A DNA stretch of 36,176 bases from Clostridia bacterium (GTDB lineage Bacteria > Bacillota > Clostridia > Christensenellales > Aristaeellaceae): NCBI GenBank assembly GCA_017476605.1, contig JAFUZM010000329.1:1-36176 (forward strand), given 5' to 3'. This document shows, piece by piece, positions 15,682-24,571 of this stretch; the stretch's first letter is position 1, and every line of letters starts with the position of its first letter. The position numbers were made by a program, and so were the translations under genes. The notes beneath the pieces are model-generated. The model saw nothing but the letters and a program-made list of their open reading frames with translations. It had not been told where the DNA came from and did no database searches.

Positions 15682-15721
15682 CTTTCGAAATCTCCATTTC
15701 CAACGAAATCTAGTTCTGAAA

Positions 15722-15750
15722 ATTTTACCATATTCTCTCTCTCATTGCAA
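15722..15750 (-). promoter_or_regulatory. Promoter of the SpoIID-to-yfbR cluster
   Basis: Minus-strand TTGCAA (15750-15745), a 17-base spacer and TAAAAT (15727-15722) lie about 40 bases before the SpoIID start codon. It is divergent from the apbE promoter. It is the only good promoter I see for the tightly spaced genes down to yfbR. Confidence 0.6.
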
Positions 15751-15812
15751 TTCCGCGTTCCCCGCAAAATCGGATGATTCGCATGATTCGTATTCTCTTT
15801 TATTTTGAATTG

Positions 15813-15821
15813 TGCTAGAAT
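15813..15821 (+). promoter_or_regulatory. Extended -10 promoter of apbE
   Basis: TGCTAGAAT is an extended -10 element 31 bases before the apbE ATG; the -35 region is poor, as is usual for this promoter class. Confidence 0.5.
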
Positions 15822-15852
15822 GAGCGTGATCAATTCATTGTGAGGTTTATTT

Positions 15853-16971
15853 ATGAAGCAGTCATTGATTCGTCTTGCGTCTCTTATCGCCCTCTCCGTC
15901 CTTTTTTTCTCGCTTTCCTTTTTAAATATATCATCCGGGATTGCCGAGACCAATCCGGCGGAGACGTATAAACGGTATTCCGTTGTCTTTACCGACAGCT
16001 TTGATACCGTCATCAGCTTTATCGCGTTTTCAGAAAGTGAGGAAAGCTTTAATGCCACCGCCTCTCAGGTGCATGATATTTTTCTATATCTCCACAAGCT
16101 CTATGACCGGTACAACAGCTATGAGGACGAGGGGATCATCAATGTTTATACCTTAAACCAGCGCGCCAAAGACGGACCGGTTGAGGTAAACCCGCTGCTC
16201 TTTTCCATGCTCCAGTTTGCCAAAAGTCACTACCCCGAAACCAACGGGAAGACCAATATTGCCATGGGTGCCGTTCTCGCTCTCTGGCACAACGAACGTG
16301 AGTATGCGACCGATCATCCGGACAATGCCAGGCTCCCCGACATGGACGAGCTGAAATCCGCTGCCCTGCATATGAATATTGATGACCTGATCCTTGATCC
16401 GGATGCCATGACCGTCGAATTTGCCGACCCGGAAATGCAGCTGGATGTCGGTGCCGTTGCAAAGGGCTATGCGACCGAAATTGTCGCAGAGATGCTGCTT
16501 GCGGAAAACGTAACATCCTTTATTATCAGTGCTGGCGGAAACGTGCGCGTCGGTGATTCTCCGATGGATGGCCGTCCCAACTGGGGCATCGGCCTTCAGG
16601 CTCCGGATGGTGACGTATTTGCCAAAAGCGAAATCGCAGAAACGCTGTTCCTTTCCAATTGCTCCGTGGTCACCTCGGGAGACTATCAGCGGTATTATAC
16701 CGTGGATGGCACACGTTATGCTCACCTTATCGACCCGGATACCCTGATGCCTGGCAACGCGTTCCGATCCGTCACCATCATCACAAAGGATTCCGGCTAT
16801 GCCGACCTTCTTTCCACCGCCGCCTTCCTCATGCCCTATGAAGATTCCCGTGCATTTGTGGAATCCCTGGACGACGTAGAGGGCATCTGGCTGTTCCCGG
16901 ATGGAAGCAAGACGATGACCGACGGAATTGCACAGCATGCACAGTCCCAAGGCGCGAAGAACACAAAATGA
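15853..16971 (+). CDS. apbE: ApbE-family FAD:protein FMN transferase
   Basis: This 372-residue exported flavin transferase attaches FMN to a threonine in target proteins such as Rnf/Nqr subunits and extracellular flavoproteins. An N-terminal signal sequence (about 1-31) has no lipobox cysteine, so it is a secreted or N-terminally anchored protein rather than a lipoprotein. Family motifs are present in order: a TNIAMGAVLALW region, LDVGAVAKGYATE, ISAGGNVRVG, RYAHLIDPDT and a C-terminal ADLLSTAAF. The start is supported by GAGG seven bases upstream. It is a single-gene unit with its own promoter and a strong terminator. Its target protein is not visible in the window. Confidence 0.92.
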   Translation: MKQSLIRLASLIALSVLFFSLSFLNISSGIAETNPAETYKRYSVVFTDSFDTVISFIAFSESEESFNATASQVHDIFLYLHKLYDRYNSYEDEGIINVYTLNQRAKDGPVEVNPLLFSMLQFAKSHYPETNGKTNIAMGAVLALWHNEREYATDHPDNARLPDMDELKSAALHMNIDDLILDPDAMTVEFADPEMQLDVGAVAKGYATEIVAEMLLAENVTSFIISAGGNVRVGDSPMDGRPNWGIGLQAPDGDVFAKSEIAETLFLSNCSVVTSGDYQRYYTVDGTRYAHLIDPDTLMPGNAFRSVTIITKDSGYADLLSTAAFLMPYEDSRAFVESLDDVEGIWLFPDGSKTMTDGIAQHAQSQGAKNTK

Positions 16972-16982
16972 TCTCAAAAAAA

Positions 16983-17016
16983 GCGGAGTCCATGCACTGC
17001 ATGAGCTCCGTTTTTT
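16983..17016. terminator. Strong bidirectional terminator after apbE
   Basis: CGGAG and CTCCG close a long imperfect stem with an inner ATGCA/TGCAT arm, flanked by an A-tract on one side and TTTTTT on the other. It starts 12 bases after the apbE stop codon. Confidence 0.85.
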
Positions 17017-17452
17017 ATCTTTCAAAAAACCCGAAATGCCGCTACCACCACTTTTTCCACCCACCGTCTCGGCAGGTCGGTGCCCTGCGCTATGCATCTG
17101 CCGTCCCCTGGCGTTTAAAAACGGGGGCATGACATCAACAAATTCGACCCGGACTCCAGTTATGAAAATGTAGGAGAAAACACAGGCAGCTGGCGAACAC
17201 CCCAGGCTTTTTTCTCTCAATCAATTAACTGAATGTATTATAACAAACGCATTTTTCACCTGTCAATCATTTCACAAAGATTTAAACAATTTTTCCTGAT
17301 GCTAAAACGAGACTGCCCGAACATTGGGCTTCTGACATTCTTTGCCCCATCTTCTGGATTAATTGTCTTTGGAGGCGTGATTTCCGCTCAATCAGCCTCT
17401 TGGATCAGAACATCCAATTCCTTCCGATTCTCTCATCTCGGTATGTCGGAAC
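17017..17452. other. Gap without a recognisable gene
   Basis: About 435 bases lie between the apbE terminator and the Rpn promoter. The first half has the GC content of the housekeeping regions and the second half is AT-rich. Open frames here lack ribosome binding sites and family resemblance. I recognise no tRNA, repeat or mobile-element end. Confidence 0.5.
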
Positions 17453-17481
17453 TTGATCAAGCTCGCGTTTTCGTATATAAT
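17453..17481 (+). promoter_or_regulatory. Promoter of the Rpn-family gene
   Basis: TTGATC (17453-17458), a 17-base spacer and a perfect TATAAT (17476-17481) precede the Rpn start codon by 65 bases. Confidence 0.75.
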
Positions 17482-17546
17482 CTTATCACCGAATGGAGTA
17501 TACCCACTTAGCTTTACGAAGACTTTCAAAAGAAGGTGATTTTCAG

Positions 17547-18473
17547 ATGGGTGCCATAGACACTTTAAGCAAGGAATATATGAGCGATCCGAAACATTTT
17601 GCAGACGCCATCAACTTCTTCTTATTTGATGGCGAACAAGTTGTACAAGCCTCGGATCTTAAGGAATTGGATCCCACAGAAATGGCTATTGTTTATGGCA
17701 ATGATGCTAGAGTACCGGTTCAGAAAGTTCGAGATGTTGCAAAGTCCTGGAACAGCATGTATGATAGTAATGCCATTTACATGATTCTTGGAATAGAAAA
17801 TCAATCTGAAGTTCATTATGCCATGGCTGTGAAAAACATGGTATATGATGCCCTCAATTATGCCGATCAGGTCAGGGAAGCAAGGAAATCTCATCAGGGC
17901 GAAACCATGACCGGTGATGAGTTCCTCTCAGGCTTTACCAAAGATGACAAGTTGATCCCTGTAATCACTCTTGTGGTGTACTTTGGTTCGGAGCCTTGGG
18001 ATGGTGAGACGAGCCTGCATGGAATGTTCGCAATCAAGGATCCGCGTATTCTGAAGTATGTTCCTGACTATACGATAAATCTAATTCAGCCCGCAAAAAT
18101 ACCTGATGAAGATTTCCCAAAATTCAAAACTGAATTAGGGCGCGTATTGGAATACATTAAATATTCGAAAAACAAACGTGAACTAACAAAACGTATCAAG
18201 GAAAACGAAGAATTCTGGAGAATCCACAAAGATTCGCTTGACCTGCTGAACGCAACAACACATTCGAAACTTAAGTTCAAAGAAAAGGAAGGGAGATTGA
18301 GTGACATGTGCATAGCAATGGATGAATATGGAAATGATATGATGATTCTTGGTTATATTAAGAGAATGCAGGATGAAGGTTCCCCTTTGGAAAAAGCAAT
18401 TGAAACTGCTTCTGCAATATTCGGAAAGTCTGTCGAATATGTAAAAGAAGTGTATGATGAATTGGTTGCATAA
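17547..18473 (+). CDS. Rpn-family PD-(D/E)XK nuclease
   Basis: This 308-residue protein belongs to the Rpn (recombination-promoting nuclease, older name transposase_31) family. The opening DPKHFADAINFFLFDGE and the nuclease segment ILGIENQSEVHYAMAVKNM (Glu84 and Gln86 form the E-x-Q core) match the clostridial branch. E. coli Rpn proteins are DNA endonucleases. RpnA has been linked to phage defence and is controlled by a shorter protein made from inside its own gene. The ATG at 17547 is chosen because GAAGGTGA lies eight bases upstream; an upstream in-frame start adds 18 unlikely residues. The gene stands alone on the plus strand in AT-rich DNA, consistent with horizontal transfer. A second in-frame ATG at 18306 has its own ribosome binding site. 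Confidence 0.85.
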   Translation: MGAIDTLSKEYMSDPKHFADAINFFLFDGEQVVQASDLKELDPTEMAIVYGNDARVPVQKVRDVAKSWNSMYDSNAIYMILGIENQSEVHYAMAVKNMVYDALNYADQVREARKSHQGETMTGDEFLSGFTKDDKLIPVITLVVYFGSEPWDGETSLHGMFAIKDPRILKYVPDYTINLIQPAKIPDEDFPKFKTELGRVLEYIKYSKNKRELTKRIKENEEFWRIHKDSLDLLNATTHSKLKFKEKEGRLSDMCIAMDEYGNDMMILGYIKRMQDEGSPLEKAIETASAIFGKSVEYVKEVYDELVA

Positions 18474-18664
18474 CTTCACAATTGCAAGCATGTATTAAGT
18501 AATATTCTCTCTCATTCATCATCTTACTTGATACGGCAGGAAGATGAATGGGCTTATCTGGAAGGATTGCATTGAGTATCCACATATTTTGAAGGATTCT
18601 CAAGACTTTACGAGCAAATCAAACCAAGCCAGCAAATGATTTCTGATGACTGCTGACAATTACT

Positions 18665-18693
18665 CAAAAAAGCCCTGCAATACTGCAGGGCTT
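18665..18693 (-). terminator. Intrinsic terminator of the candidate RNA
   Basis: A perfect 10-base-pair stem (AAGCCCTGCA and TGCAGGGCTT, four-base loop) is followed on the minus strand by a run of six T. Confidence 0.85.
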
Positions 18694-18836
18694 AATGTGG
18701 TTCCTTTCAACCCGATTCCCGGATCTAGTCGGCCTGAGGTTGCGCATAACCCACGGGCGTACTCCCCAAACTGGCTGAAAGCCGACCCAGTCAGCTGGAT
18801 CAATGCATGCGACAGCGACTCTTGGTGCTGCCTTCT
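18665..18836 (-). ncRNA. Candidate structured RNA of about 170 nt
   Basis: A complete transcription unit without an open frame: a good promoter at 18871-18843, a predicted start near 18836 and an intrinsic terminator ending near 18665. Within it several helices can be paired. GGUCGGC (18787-18781) pairs with GCCGACU (18733-18727) and closes a junction of about 60 nt. That junction holds a GGGUU/AACCU hairpin and a GGGG/CCC hairpin. A GGCAGC/GCUGUC hairpin lies near the 5' end. I could not match it to tRNA, tmRNA, SRP RNA, RNase P or a riboswitch I know. The size would fit 6S RNA, but the fold looks branched rather than rod-like. Confidence 0.5.
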
Positions 18837-18842
18837 GTGGTT

Positions 18843-18871
18843 ATTATAAACGATATAATAAGAATAATCAA
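18843..18871 (-). promoter_or_regulatory. Promoter of the candidate RNA
   Basis: Minus-strand TTGATT (18871-18866), a 17-base spacer and a perfect TATAAT (18848-18843). No start codon with a ribosome binding site follows. Confidence 0.7.
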
Positions 18872-19049
18872 AGGATTTTCAAAACAGAAATGCGATAATT
18901 AGGACGTTGCGTCATGTAACAAAAGAAAAGAGCAATGAAACGTTCCATATTCGCCAGGTCCCATGTTCATCCATGAGCGGCATCAGGCATATTTGAGCGA
19001 AAGAGAAAGATAATCAAGAAGTGAAGAAGGTCTGGATGATTTTCCCTGC

Positions 19050-20840
19050 TTAAGATTTCGATGCTTTCTCAGTCTTTTCAATCCGCTCAGCAAGATCTGA
19101 GAGATACAGCCAGCGCTCCTCGGCAGCCTCAATATCCGACATGACCTTTTCGCGTTTTTCACCGAGTTCAGCCAGCTTGACATAATCCGTTGCGTTCTGT
19201 TCGATTTCGTGGTCCAGCGACTCAAGGGCAGCATTCAGTTGCTGGAGTTGCTCATCAATATGCAGCCAGTCCTGCTGTTCCCGATAAGACATGCGAAGCT
19301 CTCTTGGCTTTGTTCTTTTCCGTTCCTCCCCTGCCCTGTTCTCACGCTTTTCTGTCTCATCCTCCTGCATGGCAGCATCCAGATAATCGGAGAAGGAACA
19401 GACATACTGCACAATCTGTCCGTTTTCAAAGGCGAACAGTCGATTGGCAATCCGATCCAGGAAATAACGGTCATGGCTGACCGCAATCACTGCCCCGTCA
19501 AAGTCCTCAAGATAAGCCTCAAGGATCTCCAGCGTCTGAATATCCAGATCATTCGTTGGCTCATCCAGAAGGAGGACATTTGGTGCCCCGATTAAAATTC
19601 CGCATAGATACAGGCGGCGACGTTCGCCACCGGAGAGATAGGATACCGGGGTATACTGGACATCCGGCGGAAACAGAAACCGTTCAAGGAGCTGAGATGC
19701 GGAAATCCTTCCGTCCTTCGTTTCAACATAGGTTGCTATGTCACTGATGTAGTCAATCACCCGGCACTCTCTTGGAATTTCAGGAAATTCCTGTTTGAAA
19801 TAGCCGATTTTGACGGTATCTCCTCGAACGACCTCGCCCCGCGACGGAGAAAGCTCTCCGGCCAGAATCGAAAGAAGCGTAGTCTTTCCGCATCCGTTAT
19901 TTCCGACAATGGCCATCCGCTCATTTCTGAGAACCGTATAGGTGAAATGATCAAACAGGGTCTTATCATAATCCATCCCGACATCCGAGCACTCAATGAT
20001 TTTTCGTCCCAGGCGCTGACTCTTTGTTTCAAGGGTGATCTTTTGCTCCGCCTCCGGGCCACGCATTGCCGAAAGCGTTTCAAAGCGTTCAATCCTTGCC
20101 TTCTGTTTCGTGCTCCTTGCCTGGGCACCTCTTTGAATCCAGGCCAGTTCCCGTCTCAGAATGGAACTGCGTTTGCGTGCCTGTGCGCTTTCGTTTTCAA
20201 GCCTTGCTGCCTTTTCCTCAAGGTATACTGCATAATTTCCGTCGTGAATATGAAGTTGTCCCTTGTCAAATTCATAAATGCGGTTGCATATCCGATCCAG
20301 AAAATAGCGATCATGCGTAACCAGGACGATGGCGCCCTTATATGTGGCAAGCCGATCTTCAAGATGTCGGATCGTGACGGCATCCAGATGGTTTGTCGGT
20401 TCATCCAGGAGGAGCAGATCCACCGGCCGGATCAGAGCAGCCGCCAGTGCAACCCGCTTTTTCTGACCGCCGGACATCAGGGCAACATCCGCATCCGGAT
20501 CCTCAATGCCCATTTGCATCAGAGAGGTGACCGCCTCATAGGGCTCAATCTCTCCGGTGCTCCCCGGTGCATCCAGAATCACCTGTTCCCATGCTTTCCG
20601 GTGTTCCCGATAATCCGGCATCTGAGACAGGTATGCTCTGGTTGAGCGGTTTTTCCACGTCACGCTTCCGCTGTCTGGTTCCTCAAGTCCCATGAGAATT
20701 TTGAGCATCGTGCTCTTTCCCGTTCCATTGATGCCTACAACGCCGATCTTCTCATTTTCCTCAATATAACAGGTAATACCCTCAAGCACAGGCTTGAGGG
20801 TAAAACGCTTGATCACATTTTCGCAAGAAGCAACAACCAT
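19050..20840 (-). CDS. ABC-F ATPase, Uup-like
   Basis: This 596-residue protein has two ABC ATPase domains in one chain and no membrane segments, the ABC-F layout of ribosome-associated factors. The first domain has Walker A GINGTGKST (36-44), signature MSGGQ (122-126) and LLLDEPTNHLD; the second has GNNGCGKTT, LSGGERRR and LLLDEPTNDLD. The linker ELAWIQRGAQARSTKQKAR is typical of the Uup/YfmR branch, and the charged C-terminal coiled coil (about 520-590) matches the Uup C-terminal domain. Such proteins relieve stalled ribosomes, and some confer antibiotic resistance; the Uup-like form suggests housekeeping. It starts three bases after the AAA ATPase stop and ends the minus-strand cluster. 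Confidence 0.92.
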   Translation of the reverse strand: MVVASCENVIKRFTLKPVLEGITCYIEENEKIGVVGINGTGKSTMLKILMGLEEPDSGSVTWKNRSTRAYLSQMPDYREHRKAWEQVILDAPGSTGEIEPYEAVTSLMQMGIEDPDADVALMSGGQKKRVALAAALIRPVDLLLLDEPTNHLDAVTIRHLEDRLATYKGAIVLVTHDRYFLDRICNRIYEFDKGQLHIHDGNYAVYLEEKAARLENESAQARKRSSILRRELAWIQRGAQARSTKQKARIERFETLSAMRGPEAEQKITLETKSQRLGRKIIECSDVGMDYDKTLFDHFTYTVLRNERMAIVGNNGCGKTTLLSILAGELSPSRGEVVRGDTVKIGYFKQEFPEIPRECRVIDYISDIATYVETKDGRISASQLLERFLFPPDVQYTPVSYLSGGERRRLYLCGILIGAPNVLLLDEPTNDLDIQTLEILEAYLEDFDGAVIAVSHDRYFLDRIANRLFAFENGQIVQYVCSFSDYLDAAMQEDETEKRENRAGEERKRTKPRELRMSYREQQDWLHIDEQLQQLNAALESLDHEIEQNATDYVKLAELGEKREKVMSDIEAAEERWLYLSDLAERIEKTEKASKS

Positions 20841-20843
20841 TGT

Positions 20844-22334
20844 CTATTCCTTTTCCTCTTCTTCCGTGAGACTGAGTTCCGTCTTCTCTGCTTCATTTTT
20901 CTGCGCATCGCCAAACAGAGCCGTCCTGGCGTCCTCCTCGCAGATTTCAATCAGCATCTCCCTGGTAACCGCCTCACTGGTATTGGCCAGCCGGTTGGCC
21001 TGCTCCTGGACCAGCTTTTCAAGCGTGTTGCGCATTCCGCGTGCATTGCCAAAGTCCATGCGGTCACTGAATGTCATGTTATGCAGCATGTCCCGTACAA
21101 CCGCCTTGGCTTCCTCGCTCAGGGTATATCCCTGTTTCTTTGCATTCATTTCGAGGATGCCCATGAGCTCATCGTCCGTATAATCCGGGAAATCAATATA
21201 CTTATTGAAACGTGAAATGAGACCCGGGTTGCTTGTTAAGAAGTCATGCATGAGATCTGTGTATCCGGCAACGATGACTACGAGATCGTCCCGGTGATCC
21301 TCCATCATCTTGACAAGCGTATCAATGGCCTCATGACCAAAGTCATTGTCCATGCCCTTCCTTGCAAGTGAATAGGCCTCATCTATAAAGAGGATGCCTC
21401 CAAGTGCACTGTTGACCACGTCGGTCACCTTACCAGCAGTCTGTCCCACATACCCGGCAACAAGCCCGCTGCGGTCTGTTTCAACCAGCTGACCGGTACT
21501 CAGAAATCCCAGCTGCTTATAGATCTTGGCGACCAGTCTTGCAACCGTCGTCTTTCCGGTTCCCGGATTGCCTGTAAATACCATATGGAACGACATGTCC
21601 ATAACCTTAAGGTCGTGTTCCTCCCGCATCTTTCTGACCTTGATCAGATTGATCAGGGTATGCACTTCCTTCTTGACATCGGTAAGGCCAATCAGGCTGT
21701 CCAGCTCTGCCACGAGCTCCTCAACGGTCTTTTCCTGCTCGGGCTCTTTTCCGTCTTTCGCTTTTGAATCTTTTTTGTTTTCGCTCTTGGATGCCTCCGG
21801 ACTATTGCCCGTATCCCTTCCAGACTGGGCCGCATGGCGCGTGGCTGCCCGGGTCATGAGAAACGTCCGAAGGCCACCTGCATAGGCTGTAATAAACTGC
21901 AGTTCCTTCCCATCAAGATCTCCGTCCACTTCCGCCGCTGCATACAGAAGACGGCTGACGCCATCCACAAACTGCTGGGCAAAATTGGTACCATCCTTGT
22001 CATCCATTGCCTGGCAGCAGCGGAGAAGGAGCGGTGTCCCCTCTGCAAAGGAGCGATTCTTGTATCCGATATTCAGTGCGGACTCCGGAGATGCCTTTTC
22101 GATCTGCAGTATGTCCCTTGAGGGAACGGTGCCGATAAACCGCAGCATATCCCGATCCGGAGTTCCGCCGGCCTGAGCCAGCTTGAGAAGAAGAGACTGA
22201 ACATACATATCAAGAAACAGCTTGATATCACTGCTTCCCACACGCTGCCAGTTTCCGCTTGAGACCAGATGCTCACAGCATTCATTCATCTTGGCATAGG
22301 CCGCTTTTCCCTTTTGAAGTTCCTTCATTTCCAT
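20844..22334 (-). CDS. CbxX/CfxQ-type AAA ATPase with helical N-terminal region
   Basis: This 496-residue protein has a helical N-terminal half and a C-terminal AAA ATPase domain of the CbxX/CfxQ (SpoVK-like) type. The domain begins at ELDSLIGLTDVKKEV, with Walker A GNPGTGKTT (255-263), Walker B GGILFIDEA (312-320), the pore-loop region GYVGQTAG and arginines in NPGLISRF. The N-terminal part includes an AAAEVDGDLDGKE stretch reminiscent of TerB-like domains, then a charged linker. I chose the ATG at 22334, preceded by GGGGGA; the upstream TTG at 22349 would bury that site. Relatives remodel protein complexes (Rubisco activase, SpoVK). The substrate here is unknown. It lies between a flippase and an ABC-F gene. 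Confidence 0.85.
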   Translation of the reverse strand: MEMKELQKGKAAYAKMNECCEHLVSSGNWQRVGSSDIKLFLDMYVQSLLLKLAQAGGTPDRDMLRFIGTVPSRDILQIEKASPESALNIGYKNRSFAEGTPLLLRCCQAMDDKDGTNFAQQFVDGVSRLLYAAAEVDGDLDGKELQFITAYAGGLRTFLMTRAATRHAAQSGRDTGNSPEASKSENKKDSKAKDGKEPEQEKTVEELVAELDSLIGLTDVKKEVHTLINLIKVRKMREEHDLKVMDMSFHMVFTGNPGTGKTTVARLVAKIYKQLGFLSTGQLVETDRSGLVAGYVGQTAGKVTDVVNSALGGILFIDEAYSLARKGMDNDFGHEAIDTLVKMMEDHRDDLVVIVAGYTDLMHDFLTSNPGLISRFNKYIDFPDYTDDELMGILEMNAKKQGYTLSEEAKAVVRDMLHNMTFSDRMDFGNARGMRNTLEKLVQEQANRLANTSEAVTREMLIEICEEDARTALFGDAQKNEAEKTELSLTEEEEKE

Positions 22335-22378
22335 TATCAGTTCCCCCAAAACTTATTTTCTTGGCTGATGCACTGCCC

Positions 22379-23674
22379 CTATCCCTGATGGCGCAGACGC
22401 TGCATAACATGGGACAGCTTGCCTCTCAGGTGCACGCGTTCCTCCTGTGTGAGTACGAACACGCTGATCAGCGGAATCTTATAAAGACGCACATAGTACC
22501 CCAGGAACAGAACACCGGCAGCCAGATAAGAGACAACCGAGGCCAGTGCTGCACCCATTTTCCCCCACAGCGGGATGGTAAATGCATTACATACAATGTT
22601 GACAAGCACTGAGCAGGAGAGCATACCCAGGTAGATGCCCTTTTTCCCCTGTGCCAGCAGCAGTGTCCCGATAATCTTAAACCAGGACATGGGCAAAATG
22701 CCCGCCACCAGCAAAACGGTGACTGCATAGGCAGGCAGATACTCCCTGCCGGCAAGAATACGGATCACAGGACGTCCCAGAACAAGAATCCCCGCGATCA
22801 TCATCAGGGTCAGGTAAAAGTTCACCTTAAGACTCATGGTGACCTCATCTACGGCATCATCTTTCGCTGTCCGTGAGAACAGGACTTCCCGGAAGGCATC
22901 CGGGATCAGCCAGCCATATTCAGAAAGAGACACTCCCAAGGTATAAAAGCCGATTTCCACATCCGGAACATGATACAGATACCCCATCATCAGTGTATCA
23001 ATCCGATAATTGAGCGTGAGCATCAGGGTCGTGACCATGGAAACGAACCCAAAGGGCACAATCTCCAGTGCAAACCGAAGGTCTGCCTTAAATGGATTCG
23101 GGAGTCGCTGCATCCGGATCAATGCCATGACAATTGTAATGACGTCCCCGATGACAATCAGTGCAAGAGAAACCAGGATGGTCCGCTTCATCGTATAGAA
23201 GGCCAGTATGGTAACCACCGTATTGGTAATCCTGGCGGTGAAGAAGATGACGTTTTTAAACTTGACATCCTCCACCATGATCATAAAGCTCAGTTGATTG
23301 GCGAGGACCTGTATGGGCGCCAAAAGACAGACGGCTGTAAGCTCAAAGGAATGTGTGACCGTCGCGCCGATGATGCCGATTCCCATATAACAGATGAACT
23401 GCAGGAGAAAGATGCTGAGAAAACGATCCAGCGTTCCCGGCAGCTGTTTTCTTTTATAATATGGATACGGCTGATATAGTCCGAAATTCGCGGTAACCGC
23501 AACGACAGACAAAAGCGACGAGATCCGCCCCAGTTCTCCTTTCAGCTGCGGTCCAAGAAACCGGTTGGAATAGCTCGATGCAATCAGGCCAATGAGAACT
23601 GCAAAGATCTTTGTTGCAATGGTGAACAGGTAGTCGTTATTGGTCACCCGCCGTATCACCCGTTTAAGCCCCAT
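22379..23674 (-). CDS. Polysaccharide or lipid-linked oligosaccharide flippase
   Basis: This 431-residue integral membrane protein has about 12 hydrophobic segments in the MOP-exporter (Wzx/RfbX-like) pattern. An N-terminal KIFAVLIGLIASSYSNRFLGP segment and a polar NYRIDTLMMGYL helix are typical of Wzx-type oligosaccharide flippases. It should move an undecaprenyl- or lipid-linked glycan across the membrane. It begins immediately after the ispE stop codon, without any gap. With the sugar-nucleotide dehydratase far upstream it fits surface polysaccharide production, although no glycosyltransferases are present in the window. The exact cargo is not predictable. Confidence 0.85.
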   Translation of the reverse strand: MGLKRVIRRVTNNDYLFTIATKIFAVLIGLIASSYSNRFLGPQLKGELGRISSLLSVVAVTANFGLYQPYPYYKRKQLPGTLDRFLSIFLLQFICYMGIGIIGATVTHSFELTAVCLLAPIQVLANQLSFMIMVEDVKFKNVIFFTARITNTVVTILAFYTMKRTILVSLALIVIGDVITIVMALIRMQRLPNPFKADLRFALEIVPFGFVSMVTTLMLTLNYRIDTLMMGYLYHVPDVEIGFYTLGVSLSEYGWLIPDAFREVLFSRTAKDDAVDEVTMSLKVNFYLTLMMIAGILVLGRPVIRILAGREYLPAYAVTVLLVAGILPMSWFKIIGTLLLAQGKKGIYLGMLSCSVLVNIVCNAFTIPLWGKMGAALASVVSYLAAGVLFLGYYVRLYKIPLISVFVLTQEERVHLRGKLSHVMQRLRHQG

Positions 23675-24571
23675 CTATTCTCCTTCCTCCACGATTTCAA
23701 TTCCGGTATCTGTCGTACGCATGGACAGGCAATCCGGATATTCCTCCTGCAATTGCATCAGCGCCTTGCGACACTTATAGGCATTCTGATAAACGCCATA
23801 TACCACAGATCCGCTTCCGGTCATCTGTGCACGGAGGGCACCGCTCAACCTGAGGGCCTCCAGTGCTTTCGCCATTTTGGGCCGCTTTTCGACCGATACC
23901 GGTTCAAGCACATTTCCCATCGCGTGAGCCAGTGCCCGAAGGTCTCCCTGCAGAAGGGCTGCCTGAGCTGCCTCATTATCAGGCTTGCCCTGTTCCCTGT
24001 GTCCCTCACTATGATAGCTTCCAAACACTTCCTTAGTAGAAAGCCCACGGCAGGGCTGGATGATGATCAGGTAGAGTTCCCGCCCCATCTTAAGCTTGGT
24101 CACTTTCTCGCCGATCCCCTGCACTCTGGCAAGTCCACCCTCAATGCAGTACGGCACATCCGCTCCGATGGTAAGGCCGATTTCAGATAATTCCTTCGTC
24201 TTGAGTCCGCAGTTCCACAGCCGGTTGAGCGCAACAAGTGCCGCTGCTGCATCGCTGCTTCCTCCACCCATGCCAGCCGAAACCGGAATAAACTTCTGCA
24301 GCTTTATCGATGCTCCGCGCGCAACACCTGTTGCCTCCTGCAGTGCCCTGGCAGACTGAAGAACAAGGTTCTTTTCATCCCCGGGCACAAAGCGGCTGCC
24401 GTTATTGCTGATCAGGAACATCTCAAGATCGTCTGCTTCCTGAAACTCCAGATTATCACAAAGGGAGACGGAGGAAATCAGCATGTCAAGGTCATGGTAT
24501 CCATCCGGTCTCTGACCAAGAATATCCAGCGTCCAGTTAATCTTGCCGTGCGCCTTTACTTTCAATTTCAT
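23675..24571 (-). CDS. ispE: 4-diphosphocytidyl-2-C-methyl-D-erythritol kinase IspE
   Basis: This 298-residue GHMP kinase carries out the fourth step of the MEP (non-mevalonate) isoprenoid pathway, phosphorylating CDP-methylerythritol. The N-terminus KAHGKINWTLDILGQRPDGYHDL is an IspE hallmark, including the catalytic lysine region. The ATP loop is PVSAGMGGGSSDAAAAL, and a third GHMP motif MTGSGSVVYGV is near residue 260. It is cytoplasmic and essential in bacteria that use this pathway. Its start overlaps the pepP stop as ATGA, and its stop abuts the flippase start, so it is translated as part of the same polycistron. A strong call. Confidence 0.95.
   Translation of the reverse strand: MKLKVKAHGKINWTLDILGQRPDGYHDLDMLISSVSLCDNLEFQEADDLEMFLISNNGSRFVPGDEKNLVLQSARALQEATGVARGASIKLQKFIPVSAGMGGGSSDAAAALVALNRLWNCGLKTKELSEIGLTIGADVPYCIEGGLARVQGIGEKVTKLKMGRELYLIIIQPCRGLSTKEVFGSYHSEGHREQGKPDNEAAQAALLQGDLRALAHAMGNVLEPVSVEKRPKMAKALEALRLSGALRAQMTGSGSVVYGVYQNAYKCRKALMQLQEEYPDCLSMRTTDTGIEIVEEGE

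Noticed and set aside
16153-17220. A 355-codon minus-strand frame across apbE
   Set aside because: It is a shadow of apbE, crosses a strong terminator, and shows no domain.
17233-17511. A 92-codon plus-strand frame before the Rpn gene
   Set aside because: No ribosome binding site; it runs through the Rpn promoter and resembles no family.
18665-18836. Firm identification of the candidate RNA as 6S RNA
   Set aside because: The size and transcription signals fit, but the helices I can draw are branched and I could not see the long rod with a central bubble.
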